NCBI GenBank assembly: GCA_043797305.1
Contig: JAZDPW010000010.1
Coordinates: forward strand, 1-18,823
Source: CAZGHF01 sp043797305
GTDB lineage: Bacteria; Patescibacteriota; Minisyncoccia; UBA6257; GWB1-50-10
Length of the DNA: 18,823 nucleotides
Direction: 5' to 3'
Shown here: piece by piece, positions 6,096-13,619 of the stretch
Position numbering within the stretch: position 1 is the stretch's first letter
How the letters are laid out: each line of letters starts with the position of its first letter
Notes under the pieces: generated by a model
Databases searched by the model: none
Told to the model about the DNA's origin: nothing
Seen by the model: only the letters and a program-made list of their open reading frames with translations
Program-made: the position numbers and the translations under genes

Positions 6096-6656
6096 ATGAA
6101 CAAAAAGAATATTTTTATTTTGGTCGGGGTTGTTGTGTTAATCGTCGTTCTGGTTATTTTAGGAACCCGGTTAGGAGGCGAGAAGGCGGGAGAAGAAGGA
6201 GAAGGAGTTTCGGGAGAAGACGCTTTCCGACCGGACAATCCGGAGGCGCTTTCCACGGTTGAGGGCGGGACAAGAGAAGTGGTGCAGGAGAAGATAGCGA
6301 CGCCGGAGCTCGGCGCGACGGACGTTCCGGAAGGAGTGGCGGTGCCGACGAACGTGTCGCAGTTGTCGGGACCGGGCGGCGAAGCCGGCCTCCGCGATTT
6401 TGAAATTAGAGCCGAGAACGGCAAGTTTTCGCCGAACACGATTGTCGTAAACGACGGAGACATCATCAACGTGATTGTGACGGCCGTTGACGGTGACTAC
6501 AACTTTTTCTTCCCGGACTTCGGCGTTTACCAATTCGTAAAAGCAGGCACGACCGCAAAACGGCAGTTCCAGGCGACTCCCTTCGGGCAGTATGAGTTTT
6601 ACTGCAAAGATTGTGGGAACGATGCGAGAGGCACTTTGATTGTGAATGAAAAATGA
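6096..6656 (+). CDS. Membrane-anchored degenerate cupredoxin-like protein
   Basis: A 186-residue protein with an N-terminal anchor (about residues 5-23), an acidic Gly/Glu-rich linker and a C-terminal cupredoxin-like fold (about 100-186: RDFEIRAENGKFSPNTIVVN through FYCKDCGNDARGTLIV). The position of the first copper histidine is Asn136 (GDYNFFFP), and the loop that would carry the second histidine reads C170-K-D-C173-G-N. A classical type-1 copper site is therefore absent. The CxxC pair could instead bind a metal or form a disulfide. I recall similar CPR domains with an FYCxxCG loop. Paralogy with the 4052 gene is supported by the shared MNKKNI start and layout. The stop overlaps the next ATG (ATGA), so the downstream genes are coupled to it. 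Confidence 0.8.
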   Translation: MNKKNIFILVGVVVLIVVLVILGTRLGGEKAGEEGEGVSGEDAFRPDNPEALSTVEGGTREVVQEKIATPELGATDVPEGVAVPTNVSQLSGPGGEAGLRDFEIRAENGKFSPNTIVVNDGDIINVIVTAVDGDYNFFFPDFGVYQFVKAGTTAKRQFQATPFGQYEFYCKDCGNDARGTLIVNEK

Positions 6657-6901
6657 ACGAGGATAAGATTATTCAAAAGTTAAGCGAGCACGATAAACGG
6701 TTTAGTGAACTGGTGACTAAAGTTGATTTTAATGACTTTAAGAACCGGGTTTTTACGACTCAAGATAAAATGCTCACTATTTTAAACCGCCTTGATGAAG
6801 AGCGCGTTTTCACGACAGCATGGGTGGAGCGAATTGAAAAAGAAATGGAAGCGCATAGGCATGAAATTGCGAAGATAAAAGATCACTTGAAGATAAAATG
6901 A
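6653..6901 (+). CDS. Small coiled-coil protein
   Basis: An 82-residue, highly charged protein with heptad-like spacing of hydrophobic residues (IIQKLSEHDKRFSELV, MLTILNRLDEE, WVERIEKEMEAHRHEIAKI). It is probably all coiled coil and lacks a signal peptide or membrane segment. No function is recognised. It overlaps the upstream cupredoxin-like gene by 4 nt and the giant downstream gene by 4 nt (both ATGA). Expression in fixed ratio with these two exported proteins is therefore likely. Confidence 0.75.
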   Translation: MNEDKIIQKLSEHDKRFSELVTKVDFNDFKNRVFTTQDKMLTILNRLDEERVFTTAWVERIEKEMEAHRHEIAKIKDHLKIK

Positions 6902-9900
6902 ACCGGCAGAGGTTTTTAACCTTTTTCTTGATTATCGGTTTGACCGTTTTGGTTCCGGTTGCTTTTTCGGCAACCCAGCAGGTTTTCCAAGCCGGGAGCG
7001 GTTACGAAATAATCACCGATACTGCTACCCAAAATTTAAATATTTCGACCAAGTCCACTGACGGCGGCGGCATTCACATTAACGCCCGTCAGACAGGAAA
7101 TGGGATTTTTGTGGATACCGCAAATAATGTCGGTATTGGGACGTTGAGTCCAGGATATCCTTTTCATGTCAACGGGAACATTGCGATGTCCCCGAACGCC
7201 GGTGCTAATCGTTATTTTTTTCTTGATAACACTGATACCGGTACTGGCGTGATGGTGCTTCAAGCCGGCGCGGGTTCGGCAGGATTTGGAGGTGCTCTTA
7301 ATTTATTCGCTCACTCACATGCTACAAAGCCGGGTTGGGTAACGGCTGGTCTTTCAAGCTCTGCTGGTTCGGGAGCAACAGAAGCAAGGTTTACAGTTAA
7401 TAATCAAGGTCTTGCCGGTGGAACAGATGTATTTACAGTTCTAAGAACCGGCAACGTCGGCATCGGAGATACTACCCCTACCGAAGGCACTCTCACTGTA
7501 AGCGGTACCGGGTACTTCTCCAACACAGTAACTGTCGGTACCCCAACTGCCGCGGGTCACGCCGCCACCAAATCATATGTTGACTCTATCTCCGCCGGCT
7601 CCTCCGGCGTCTGGCTCCTCTCTGGCTCGAATCTCTACGCTTCAAGCACGGCTTGGAATGTCGGTATCGGGACGACGGGACCAACTTCTAAATTACAAGT
7701 CGTAGGGTCAGGTCTGAATTCTATATTTTCCACCACAGATGGTTCAAGTTATTCGCAAACAGGTTGGACGGCTGGAACGGCAAGTGGATACGTTTGGGAA
7801 AACGGACAAAGCGTTGCTTCTGGTTTCTATGGCGGTCCATCAGCAATGAATGTTTATAATGGAGCAAATGCGCCATTGACATTTTCGACAAATGCAACCG
7901 CACAGATGACGATTTTAGGAGGTGGCAACGTCGGCATCGGGACGACGACGCCGGGGGCAACTCTTCATGTTGATGCTACTGCTGGTGGAATAATTAGGGC
8001 AACAAGATTAGGCACAGGAGCGGGGGTAATTCAGTTGGAAGCTGATGGAACAGACGGAAAATTAGCGACAACTAATAAAATGTTTTTTGATACAGGTGGC
8101 TCTACAAAAATGACTATCTTGGGAACTAACGGCAACGTCGGCATCGGCATAACAAACCCTTCTGCAAAATTGCATATAGAAGGGTCTACTCCCGTCATAA
8201 AAATTCTTAACACAGCTAATCGTGAATATTCAATTAAAGTAGAAAGCACCAGTTTTAAAATAAGAGACGAAAGCGGAGCTGCTGATAGATTAACAATAGA
8301 TGTGAATGGCAACGTCGGCATCGCCACTACCTCTCCCGCCTACGCCCTCCAGGTATACGGCACCGGCGCTTTCAGTCAGCCAGTTGTTGTCGGCACCCCC
8401 ACAGCCGCTGGTCACGCCGCTACCAAGTCCTACGTTGACTCCATCTCTGCCGGCTCCTCCGGCGTCTGGCTCCTCTCCGGTTCAAATCTTTACGCTTCTT
8501 CAACGAGTTGGAACGTGGGAATTGGGACAACAGCGCCCGACCTTAAACTGGTTTTACAAGCAACAGATGGCACGTCTCGAATAAAGATATTGGACGGTTC
8601 CTCTTTAAGATTTACAGCTGGTGATGATGTGGGGAACGGAGGTTTCCTACAGATAGCTAATGATGCAGGAACAGTAACGACATATCTAAGAGGTGATACA
8701 GGGAATTCATATTTTAACGGTGGTAACGTCGGCATCGCCACCACCTCTCCCGCCTACGCCCTGCAGGTATACGGCACCGGTGCTTTCTCCCAGCCCTTGA
8801 TTGTCGGTACACCAACGGCCGCGAGCCATGCCACGACCAAAAGTTATGTAGACTCGATTGCCGGTGGCTCAACCGGTGTCTGGCTTCTCTCTGGTTCGAA
8901 TCTTTATGCTTCCAGCACGGCGTGGAGTGTTGGTATCGGAACGACAAGTCCCGACGGGAAACTGCATATAGCTGGAACGGGGGCTTCACCTGCCAAAATG
9001 ATTTGGGAGAGAACCGATGGTGCGACTGGTGCGAAAGATTGGACGGCTTACATTGCAAGCGACCATAGGTTCCTTATTGGAAAAGCGGATGACTCCGGAA
9101 CATTAACAAACGAGTATCTTACCATACTGACAGGCGGCAACGTCGGTGTTGCGACCACAACCCCGGGTGAGAAGTTGAGCGTAACCGGCAACGTCAATGT
9201 AACCGGCAATATCACGGCTGGCGGGAGCGTCACGGGCAGTGTGAGCGCCACCCAGGTTTCGGCCGGCATTTTCGGTTCGGTTGCCGGCAAGGGCAATTAC
9301 ACTTTTCAAAAAGCCGCTGACACCGACCCGGTTCTTTATGTTGATGCCACAAACGGCCGCGTCGGTGTTGCGACCTCTTCGCCGTCGTATGCTCTTACCG
9401 TGACTGGAGATATATACGCGACAGGCGATTATCTTGGTAATATTAAGAAACTTATCGAGGAATTTACCGTTGAGACGGGACAGACGATAACGGCGGGGAA
9501 CGTTGTTAGTTTTATCAACGGTAAAATCATGCCGGGAACAGTTGCTGGTTCAACAATAAACAGCGTAGGAGGTCAACAAGGGCCGTTCTCGACCGACTAT
9601 AGAGATGGCGGAGCAGTGGGACTTGGTTCTAATAAATTTGTCATAGCATATAACTATGTGGGAGGCAGTAATGTGGCCGTAGTTGGGGAAGTTGCTGGCA
9701 ATAGTGTTTCATTCGGCACTATGGTATCACTGTCCCCTGGTAGCGCGACAATGGGGTGGTTGGATATCGCAGCTCTTTCCTCATCTAAAGTGGCTATTGC
9801 TATGGGTGGCTCTACCGGTGGTTTTATCGGGTGGGGAGCTATTGTATGCGATGTATCGGGTTTATCGCTTTCTTGCGGTTCACCATCCGTAGCAAATAGT

Positions 9901-11106
9901 GACTTATCGTCTGCACAAGGGCTGGCAATCACAGCGCTCTCAAGTACGCAATTTGTTATTGGATATTATGCTTCCGCTCAAGGTTCGGCAAGGGTTGGTA
10001 ACGTCAGCGGTACTACTATTTCAAGTTATGGAGCAGAAGCTAATTCAGGTGGTGGCTACAACCAGCAGATGGCGACATTAGATAGCACACACTTTATTGT
10101 TGCGCATGGTGGCGGTGGAGGTACTGGCAGGGCTAGGGCGGGGTCTATCTCTGGCTCGACTATAACCATGGGTTCAGAAATTATATTTAATAATGCTTCC
10201 ACTATTGATACTGACATTTCTCCCATAAGCAGTTCTCAAGCGGTTGTGGTTTATAAGGATGTGGCTAATAGTAATCAGGGAACGGCCATGGTCTTAGAAA
10301 TAAGTGGAACCACCGTTACCTCTAACACTGAATATATCTTTAATAATGCGGACTCGACTTATCTTTCTTCTGTTATGTTGGACTCAACTCATGTTGCTAT
10401 TGCTTACAAAGACAGCGATACTTATGCAAAAGCAATAGTTGGCGCAATCAGTGGAACGACAATAACATTTGGAACAGAAGCGACAGTGAATGGAGCAAAC
10501 ACCAACAGGACACAAGTAGCATCTTTAGGGAGTGGAAAATTCACAGTTTCATATGATTCGACTTATGGTTACACAAGAATTTTAGAAGCGGCGGGAGGCA
10601 GATTTGTCGGTGTGGCTAAGCAGTCTGGCAGTGCTGGTTCCGTTGTGGGAGTCATAACAAGCGGTGTGGCCGACGTTTTTTCCAGTTTGACCACCGGGAG
10701 CACTTACTATGCGCTTGCGGACGGAAGTCTTACGACGACCGAAAATACATATAGGGTTGGTCTCGCTATAAGTTCAACCAAAATATTATTGAATGGCAAC
10801 AGGGATAATTCCGGCCAATTCTTCGGTGATATGATTTTTGCGAACGACTTGAAAATTACGGAAGATTGGGGAAATTCCGGTTTCGGCCGCGGTTTGATAT
10901 TCAAGAACACTTTAGGCAGGGATATGCTGACATTGTATGAGGGCGGCGAAGCTAAATTCGCCGGAGCTGTTTACACCGCCGGCAACATCTCCGCCGACGG
11001 CACGGTGACGGCGGGGCGGGTGAGTGCCAAAGAACTCTGCGTGGAGGATGTTTGCGTCACTCGCGACCAGTTCTTGAAAATGGTAGAATTATCCAACAAG
11101 CAATGA
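6898..11106 (+). CDS. Giant secreted cassette-repeat protein with a seven-repeat propeller-like domain
   Basis: A 1,402-residue protein that starts with a signal peptide (residues 1-25, MNRQRFLTFFLIIGLTV then AFSA). Residues ~75-760 are a mosaic of VGIGTT-type motifs separated by unique segments. Three copies of the GTG-ATKSYVDS-WLLSGSNLYASST block lie at about residues 185-260, 471-545 and 609-686. Residues ~900-1230 contain seven repeats with a core like L(D/S)S(T/S)xFVIAY followed by VGxxSGTTI, suggesting a seven-bladed beta-propeller. The flanking pieces (ETGQTITAGNVVSF and GSAGSVVGVITSGV...GSTYYALADGSL) resemble one domain split by the propeller. The tail (KELCVEDVCVTRDQFLKMVE) carries Cys1381 and Cys1386. 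It is probably an extracellular fibre or adhesin (inference). It shares its cassette types with the gene at 2-3262. Confidence 0.9.
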   Translation: MNRQRFLTFFLIIGLTVLVPVAFSATQQVFQAGSGYEIITDTATQNLNISTKSTDGGGIHINARQTGNGIFVDTANNVGIGTLSPGYPFHVNGNIAMSPNAGANRYFFLDNTDTGTGVMVLQAGAGSAGFGGALNLFAHSHATKPGWVTAGLSSSAGSGATEARFTVNNQGLAGGTDVFTVLRTGNVGIGDTTPTEGTLTVSGTGYFSNTVTVGTPTAAGHAATKSYVDSISAGSSGVWLLSGSNLYASSTAWNVGIGTTGPTSKLQVVGSGLNSIFSTTDGSSYSQTGWTAGTASGYVWENGQSVASGFYGGPSAMNVYNGANAPLTFSTNATAQMTILGGGNVGIGTTTPGATLHVDATAGGIIRATRLGTGAGVIQLEADGTDGKLATTNKMFFDTGGSTKMTILGTNGNVGIGITNPSAKLHIEGSTPVIKILNTANREYSIKVESTSFKIRDESGAADRLTIDVNGNVGIATTSPAYALQVYGTGAFSQPVVVGTPTAAGHAATKSYVDSISAGSSGVWLLSGSNLYASSTSWNVGIGTTAPDLKLVLQATDGTSRIKILDGSSLRFTAGDDVGNGGFLQIANDAGTVTTYLRGDTGNSYFNGGNVGIATTSPAYALQVYGTGAFSQPLIVGTPTAASHATTKSYVDSIAGGSTGVWLLSGSNLYASSTAWSVGIGTTSPDGKLHIAGTGASPAKMIWERTDGATGAKDWTAYIASDHRFLIGKADDSGTLTNEYLTILTGGNVGVATTTPGEKLSVTGNVNVTGNITAGGSVTGSVSATQVSAGIFGSVAGKGNYTFQKAADTDPVLYVDATNGRVGVATSSPSYALTVTGDIYATGDYLGNIKKLIEEFTVETGQTITAGNVVSFINGKIMPGTVAGSTINSVGGQQGPFSTDYRDGGAVGLGSNKFVIAYNYVGGSNVAVVGEVAGNSVSFGTMVSLSPGSATMGWLDIAALSSSKVAIAMGGSTGGFIGWGAIVCDVSGLSLSCGSPSVANSDLSSAQGLAITALSSTQFVIGYYASAQGSARVGNVSGTTISSYGAEANSGGGYNQQMATLDSTHFIVAHGGGGGTGRARAGSISGSTITMGSEIIFNNASTIDTDISPISSSQAVVVYKDVANSNQGTAMVLEISGTTVTSNTEYIFNNADSTYLSSVMLDSTHVAIAYKDSDTYAKAIVGAISGTTITFGTEATVNGANTNRTQVASLGSGKFTVSYDSTYGYTRILEAAGGRFVGVAKQSGSAGSVVGVITSGVADVFSSLTTGSTYYALADGSLTTTENTYRVGLAISSTKILLNGNRDNSGQFFGDMIFANDLKITEDWGNSGFGRGLIFKNTLGRDMLTLYEGGEAKFAGAVYTAGNISADGTVTAGRVSAKELCVEDVCVTRDQFLKMVELSNKQ
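7450..7676 (+). repeat. WLLSGSNLYASST-type cassette, copy 4
   Basis: The first half is diverged (GNVGIGDTTPTEGTLTVSGTG, then SNTVTVGTPT). The second half (ATKSYVDSISAGSSGVWLLS) is conserved with the other copies. Confidence 0.88.
8308..8532 (+). repeat. WLLSGSNLYASST-type cassette, copy 5
   Basis: It encodes GNVGIATTSPAYALQVYGTG and the full conserved block. At protein level it is close to copy 2 in the other giant gene, about 7 kb away. Confidence 0.9.
8724..8953 (+). repeat. WLLSGSNLYASST-type cassette, copy 6
   Basis: Same block with SQPLIVGTPTAASHATTKS and a DSIAGGSTGVW variant. Codon choice in the second half is clearly different from copy 5. Confidence 0.9.
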
Positions 11107-11146
11107 TTCAAAAAGGTCGTGAGTAACGTACAATTAACATAACATT

Positions 11147-11566
11147 ATGAGTAAAGTAAATAAGGTTCTTCTGGCGGTCGTCATAATTTTGGTGGTTCTG
11201 GTTGTAGCCGCTCTTGTAGTCTGGAAGGTTGCGTTTAAGCCGGCGACTTACTCCGCCGTTTTCTTGCGAACCGGCGACCTCTACTTCGGCGAGCTTACGC
11301 AGTTTCCTTACTTCGGTTTGAAGAACGTCTACACTCTTTCCCTGACCCAGGACGCGCAGACGCCGATAAGCATTCAGCGGTTTAAGAATGTTTTCTGGGG
11401 ACCGGAGGATAAAATAAAACTCAACCGCGATGAGGTTGTTTGGATTACCAAGCTTGACCCGCAAGGTCAATTGGCCCAACTTATAAAGACTAACCCGGAC
11501 CTCTTGCCTACACAGCAACAGGCCCAGGAACAGGTACCGGCCGCTTCCGCTGAAGAAGGACAATAA
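11147..11566 (+). CDS. Conserved small membrane-anchored protein
   Basis: A 139-residue protein with one N-terminal membrane segment (about residues 6-28), then a compact domain with YSAVFLRTGDLYFGELTQFP, NVYTLSL, FKNVFWGPEDKIKLNRDEVV and ITKLDP, and a Gln/Ala/Glu-rich tail. I recall the TGDLYFG...FWGP pattern in Parcubacteria proteins, without a known function. The domain probably lies outside the membrane. A possible -10 box (TAACAT, 11135-11140) ends 6 nt before the ATG. The stop TAA is followed immediately by the TAG of a repeat element. It sits before the type IV pilus genes, but a hairpin terminator separates it from them. Confidence 0.8.
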   Translation: MSKVNKVLLAVVIILVVLVVAALVVWKVAFKPATYSAVFLRTGDLYFGELTQFPYFGLKNVYTLSLTQDAQTPISIQRFKNVFWGPEDKIKLNRDEVVWITKLDPQGQLAQLIKTNPDLLPTQQQAQEQVPAASAEEGQ

Positions 11567-11680
11567 TAGAAGCGGATAAAACGCGGATACCATAATTTAA
11601 CTTAGAAGCGGATAAACGCGGATGTTACTCTGCGTAAATCCGCTTCTATTGTTTTTTAGTTCCGCGCATATCCGCTTCTA
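11567..11680. repeat. Two TAGAAGCGGAT dimers in opposite orientation
   Basis: Plus-strand units lie at 11567-11588 and 11603-11623. Minus-strand units lie at 11632-11648 and 11660-11680. They fill nearly the whole gap between 11566 and 11702. The inner units form a long hairpin. Confidence 0.9.
11603..11658 (+). terminator. Repeat-derived intrinsic terminator
   Basis: 11603-11622 pairs with 11629-11648 around the loop TGTTAC with only a few mismatches and is followed by TTGTTTTTTA. This fits Rho-independent termination after the 11147 gene. Confidence 0.65.
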
Positions 11681-11685
11681 AAATC

Positions 11686-11694
11686 TGGTATTAT
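11686..11694 (+). promoter_or_regulatory. Extended -10 promoter for the pilin-like gene
   Basis: TGG precedes TATTAT (11689-11694). The ATG at 11702 lies 13 nt after the start of the box, exactly as at 6083/6096, again predicting a leaderless transcript. Confidence 0.6.
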
Positions 11695-11701
11695 TAAATA
11701 G

Positions 11702-12127
11702 ATGAGATTTTCTAGTGGTGGTCAAATCGCTCTGCCATTTATTTTATTGGTAAGCGGAATCATAGTTGAGATAACGATTGCCGGGTCTTTTGTCACTTAT
11801 TTTTTGAGCACGAGCGGTTTGGGCGAACGGCTGTCCTTGAGGGCGTCGGCGGCGGCTCATTCGGGCATTCGCGACGCAATGATAAAAATCTCCAGGGACA
11901 AAGATTACGCTTCGGCTCCGCAGAATTATAACTTGGGTGTCGGCGATGATACCACTTCGGTTTCGGTCTCAAGAACTTCCAATGACGCCCAGGACGCCTA
12001 TGTTTACACCATCACCTCAACCGCCACGGCCTCAAGCCGCAAGAGGAAGCTTGAAGCGACGGTTATCGTCAGTCAGACAACGGGTTTTATCCAGCTTCAG
12101 TCGCTAAGCGAAGAACCGGTATCGTAA
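11702..12127 (+). CDS. Pilin-like (PilX-like) membrane protein
   Basis: A 141-residue protein starting MRFSSGGQIALPFILLVSGI, with a long hydrophobic N-terminal helix (about residues 8-35) followed by a short globular domain. The pattern (short polar leader, GQ before the hydrophobic helix, then RASAAAHSGIRDAMIKISRD) resembles PilX- or GspK-like minor pseudopilins, whose helix enters the pilus core. The canonical prepilin site (G followed by F-T-L-x-E) is not clearly present: here GGQIALPFILL lacks the +5 glutamate in the usual place. The type IV pilus assignment therefore rests mainly on context, since the PilM-PilN fusion gene begins 2 nt after this stop. It could alternatively be a general secreted envelope protein. 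Confidence 0.65.
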   Translation: MRFSSGGQIALPFILLVSGIIVEITIAGSFVTYFLSTSGLGERLSLRASAAAHSGIRDAMIKISRDKDYASAPQNYNLGVGDDTTSVSVSRTSNDAQDAYVYTITSTATASSRKRKLEATVIVSQTTGFIQLQSLSEEPVS

Positions 12128-12128
12128 T

Positions 12129-13619
12129 ATGGATAGGATAATCAAATTTTTTGCGGATCTTTTGGAAAAATTGAGTTCCAAACCGAAAATCGGCGGACTT
12201 GTGATTACGGACGCGTCTATTCAGTATCTTTTCTTGGACGGTGAAACGCCGAAATATTTTTCGGTGCGCTTGCCGCCGGGGGTGATGAAAGAAGGAAAAA
12301 TTGAAGCGCCTGACCAATTTACCATGTACCTGCGCGAGCTTCGTCGGCTCGCAGCGAGCGGCCAGACTCAGGCAATGAAAGTCGTAGTAGCCTTGCCGCC
12401 GGCCGCGATTTACACCCAGAGTTTCAACGTCCCCAAAATAAACGAAGAGAAGCTTGAGGAGGCATCGCGGCTGAATCTCCAGATAATTTCCCCGATTGAC
12501 GCCGGAAAGGCTTTCATGAGTTCGCAGGTGATAGGCGAGACCGAAGACAGGTACGACATTCTCGGCGCTTTTATTGATAAAGAAATTGTCATAAAAATGA
12601 AGGACTTGCTCATTGCCGCCGGTTTTGAACCGCTCATTTTTGAGTTTCCCACTCTTGCCCTTACGCGGGTCGTTTCTGCTTCCCTGAAGCTCCAATCCCA
12701 GCCGGTTTTAATTCTTCAGGTTTCAAGCGACGGGCTTGACCTTGCCATTGTTCGCGGCGGGGAACTCTATTTCGAATATTTCCGTTCCTGGCATTCTATC
12801 CAGGGGGAAGGGAGGGAAATAACCCATGCCGCTTTTGAATCGGCGGTGGCTCAGGAAGTGAAAAGAGTGATTGATTTTTCGCTGTCCCGTTTCAAAGAAA
12901 ACTTGAGTCAGGCGCTCATCATCGCGCCGGGCTTCGAGAACGAAATTATCGGCCTTTTTGGGACAAGCTTCGGTTTCCAAGCCGTTCCCCTCGTTTTGAA
13001 GTCCTATTCGCTTGCCCCAAATTGGTATGTGGCGCTGGGGTCCGCGATAAGAGGGAAAAATTACAGCGACGTCGATAGAGAGATAAACCTGAGCGGCATG
13101 AGCTTGAAGGAAGTTTTCCGCGAGGAGCGTATTATGAGCTTCATCGGGTTGTGGCGGAACATAGTCGCGGGCGTGGCGCTTATAATGCTCATTATTTTCG
13201 GCGGGAGTGCTGCCATGCTGGTCAGCCAGTCGAAAACAGCCACAGCCCGGCTCACTTCTTTTACCGCCCAGATTTCCGAAACGGAACTCGCCAGCCTGAA
13301 AGCAAAAGTTTCCGAATTCAACAACCTGGTTGCTTCGGTGGAACAGGCAAAAGAATTATCCCGGCCCTGGCATGAGATTTTAAGTAATTTAAGGACGCTT
13401 GCCGATGAAAACAACGTGACTTTAGACGGTTTCGGCGTGGGAGCAACCGGAGGAGGGCTCAGTCTTTCCGGTCGGGCGCCTTCCACCTCGCAGGTTCTGA
13501 AGTTCAAGAACATTCTCGTTGAAGAAGAAGGCTTTTTAAACGTTAATCTGCCCCTTGCCGCCATCACCACCCTTGAGGACAACTCGGTTGGTTTTAGCGT
13601 GAGCTTTGAAGTTAAATAG
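12129..13619 (+). CDS. PilM-PilN fusion, type IV pilus assembly protein
   Basis: A 496-residue protein. Residues ~20-325 form an actin-like PilM domain (GGLVITDASIQYLFL, VVVALPPAAIYTQSF, LILQVSSDGLDLAIVRGG, ALIIAPGFENEI, ALGSAIRG). Residues ~341-367 are a membrane segment (LWRNIVAGVALIMLIIFGG). Residues ~370-496 are a PilN-like extracytoplasmic part, a coiled coil (AQISETELASLKAKVSEFNN) then a ferredoxin-like domain (WHEILSNLRTLADENNVTL through VSFEVK). Most bacteria encode PilM and PilN separately, and GspL of type II secretion has this single-chain order. The protein would link the cytoplasmic motor to the pilus platform. It starts 2 nt after the pilin-like gene. Its stop (TAG 13617-13619) overlaps the end of pth on the other strand by 8 nt. 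Confidence 0.85.
   Translation: MDRIIKFFADLLEKLSSKPKIGGLVITDASIQYLFLDGETPKYFSVRLPPGVMKEGKIEAPDQFTMYLRELRRLAASGQTQAMKVVVALPPAAIYTQSFNVPKINEEKLEEASRLNLQIISPIDAGKAFMSSQVIGETEDRYDILGAFIDKEIVIKMKDLLIAAGFEPLIFEFPTLALTRVVSASLKLQSQPVLILQVSSDGLDLAIVRGGELYFEYFRSWHSIQGEGREITHAAFESAVAQEVKRVIDFSLSRFKENLSQALIIAPGFENEIIGLFGTSFGFQAVPLVLKSYSLAPNWYVALGSAIRGKNYSDVDREINLSGMSLKEVFREERIMSFIGLWRNIVAGVALIMLIIFGGSAAMLVSQSKTATARLTSFTAQISETELASLKAKVSEFNNLVASVEQAKELSRPWHEILSNLRTLADENNVTLDGFGVGATGGGLSLSGRAPSTSQVLKFKNILVEEEGFLNVNLPLAAITTLEDNSVGFSVSFEVK

Noticed and set aside
359..9200. Diversity-generating retroelement acting on the cassettes
   Set aside because: No reverse transcriptase and no template/variable repeat pair with adenine-biased changes was seen in the window. 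Copies differ mainly at synonymous sites.
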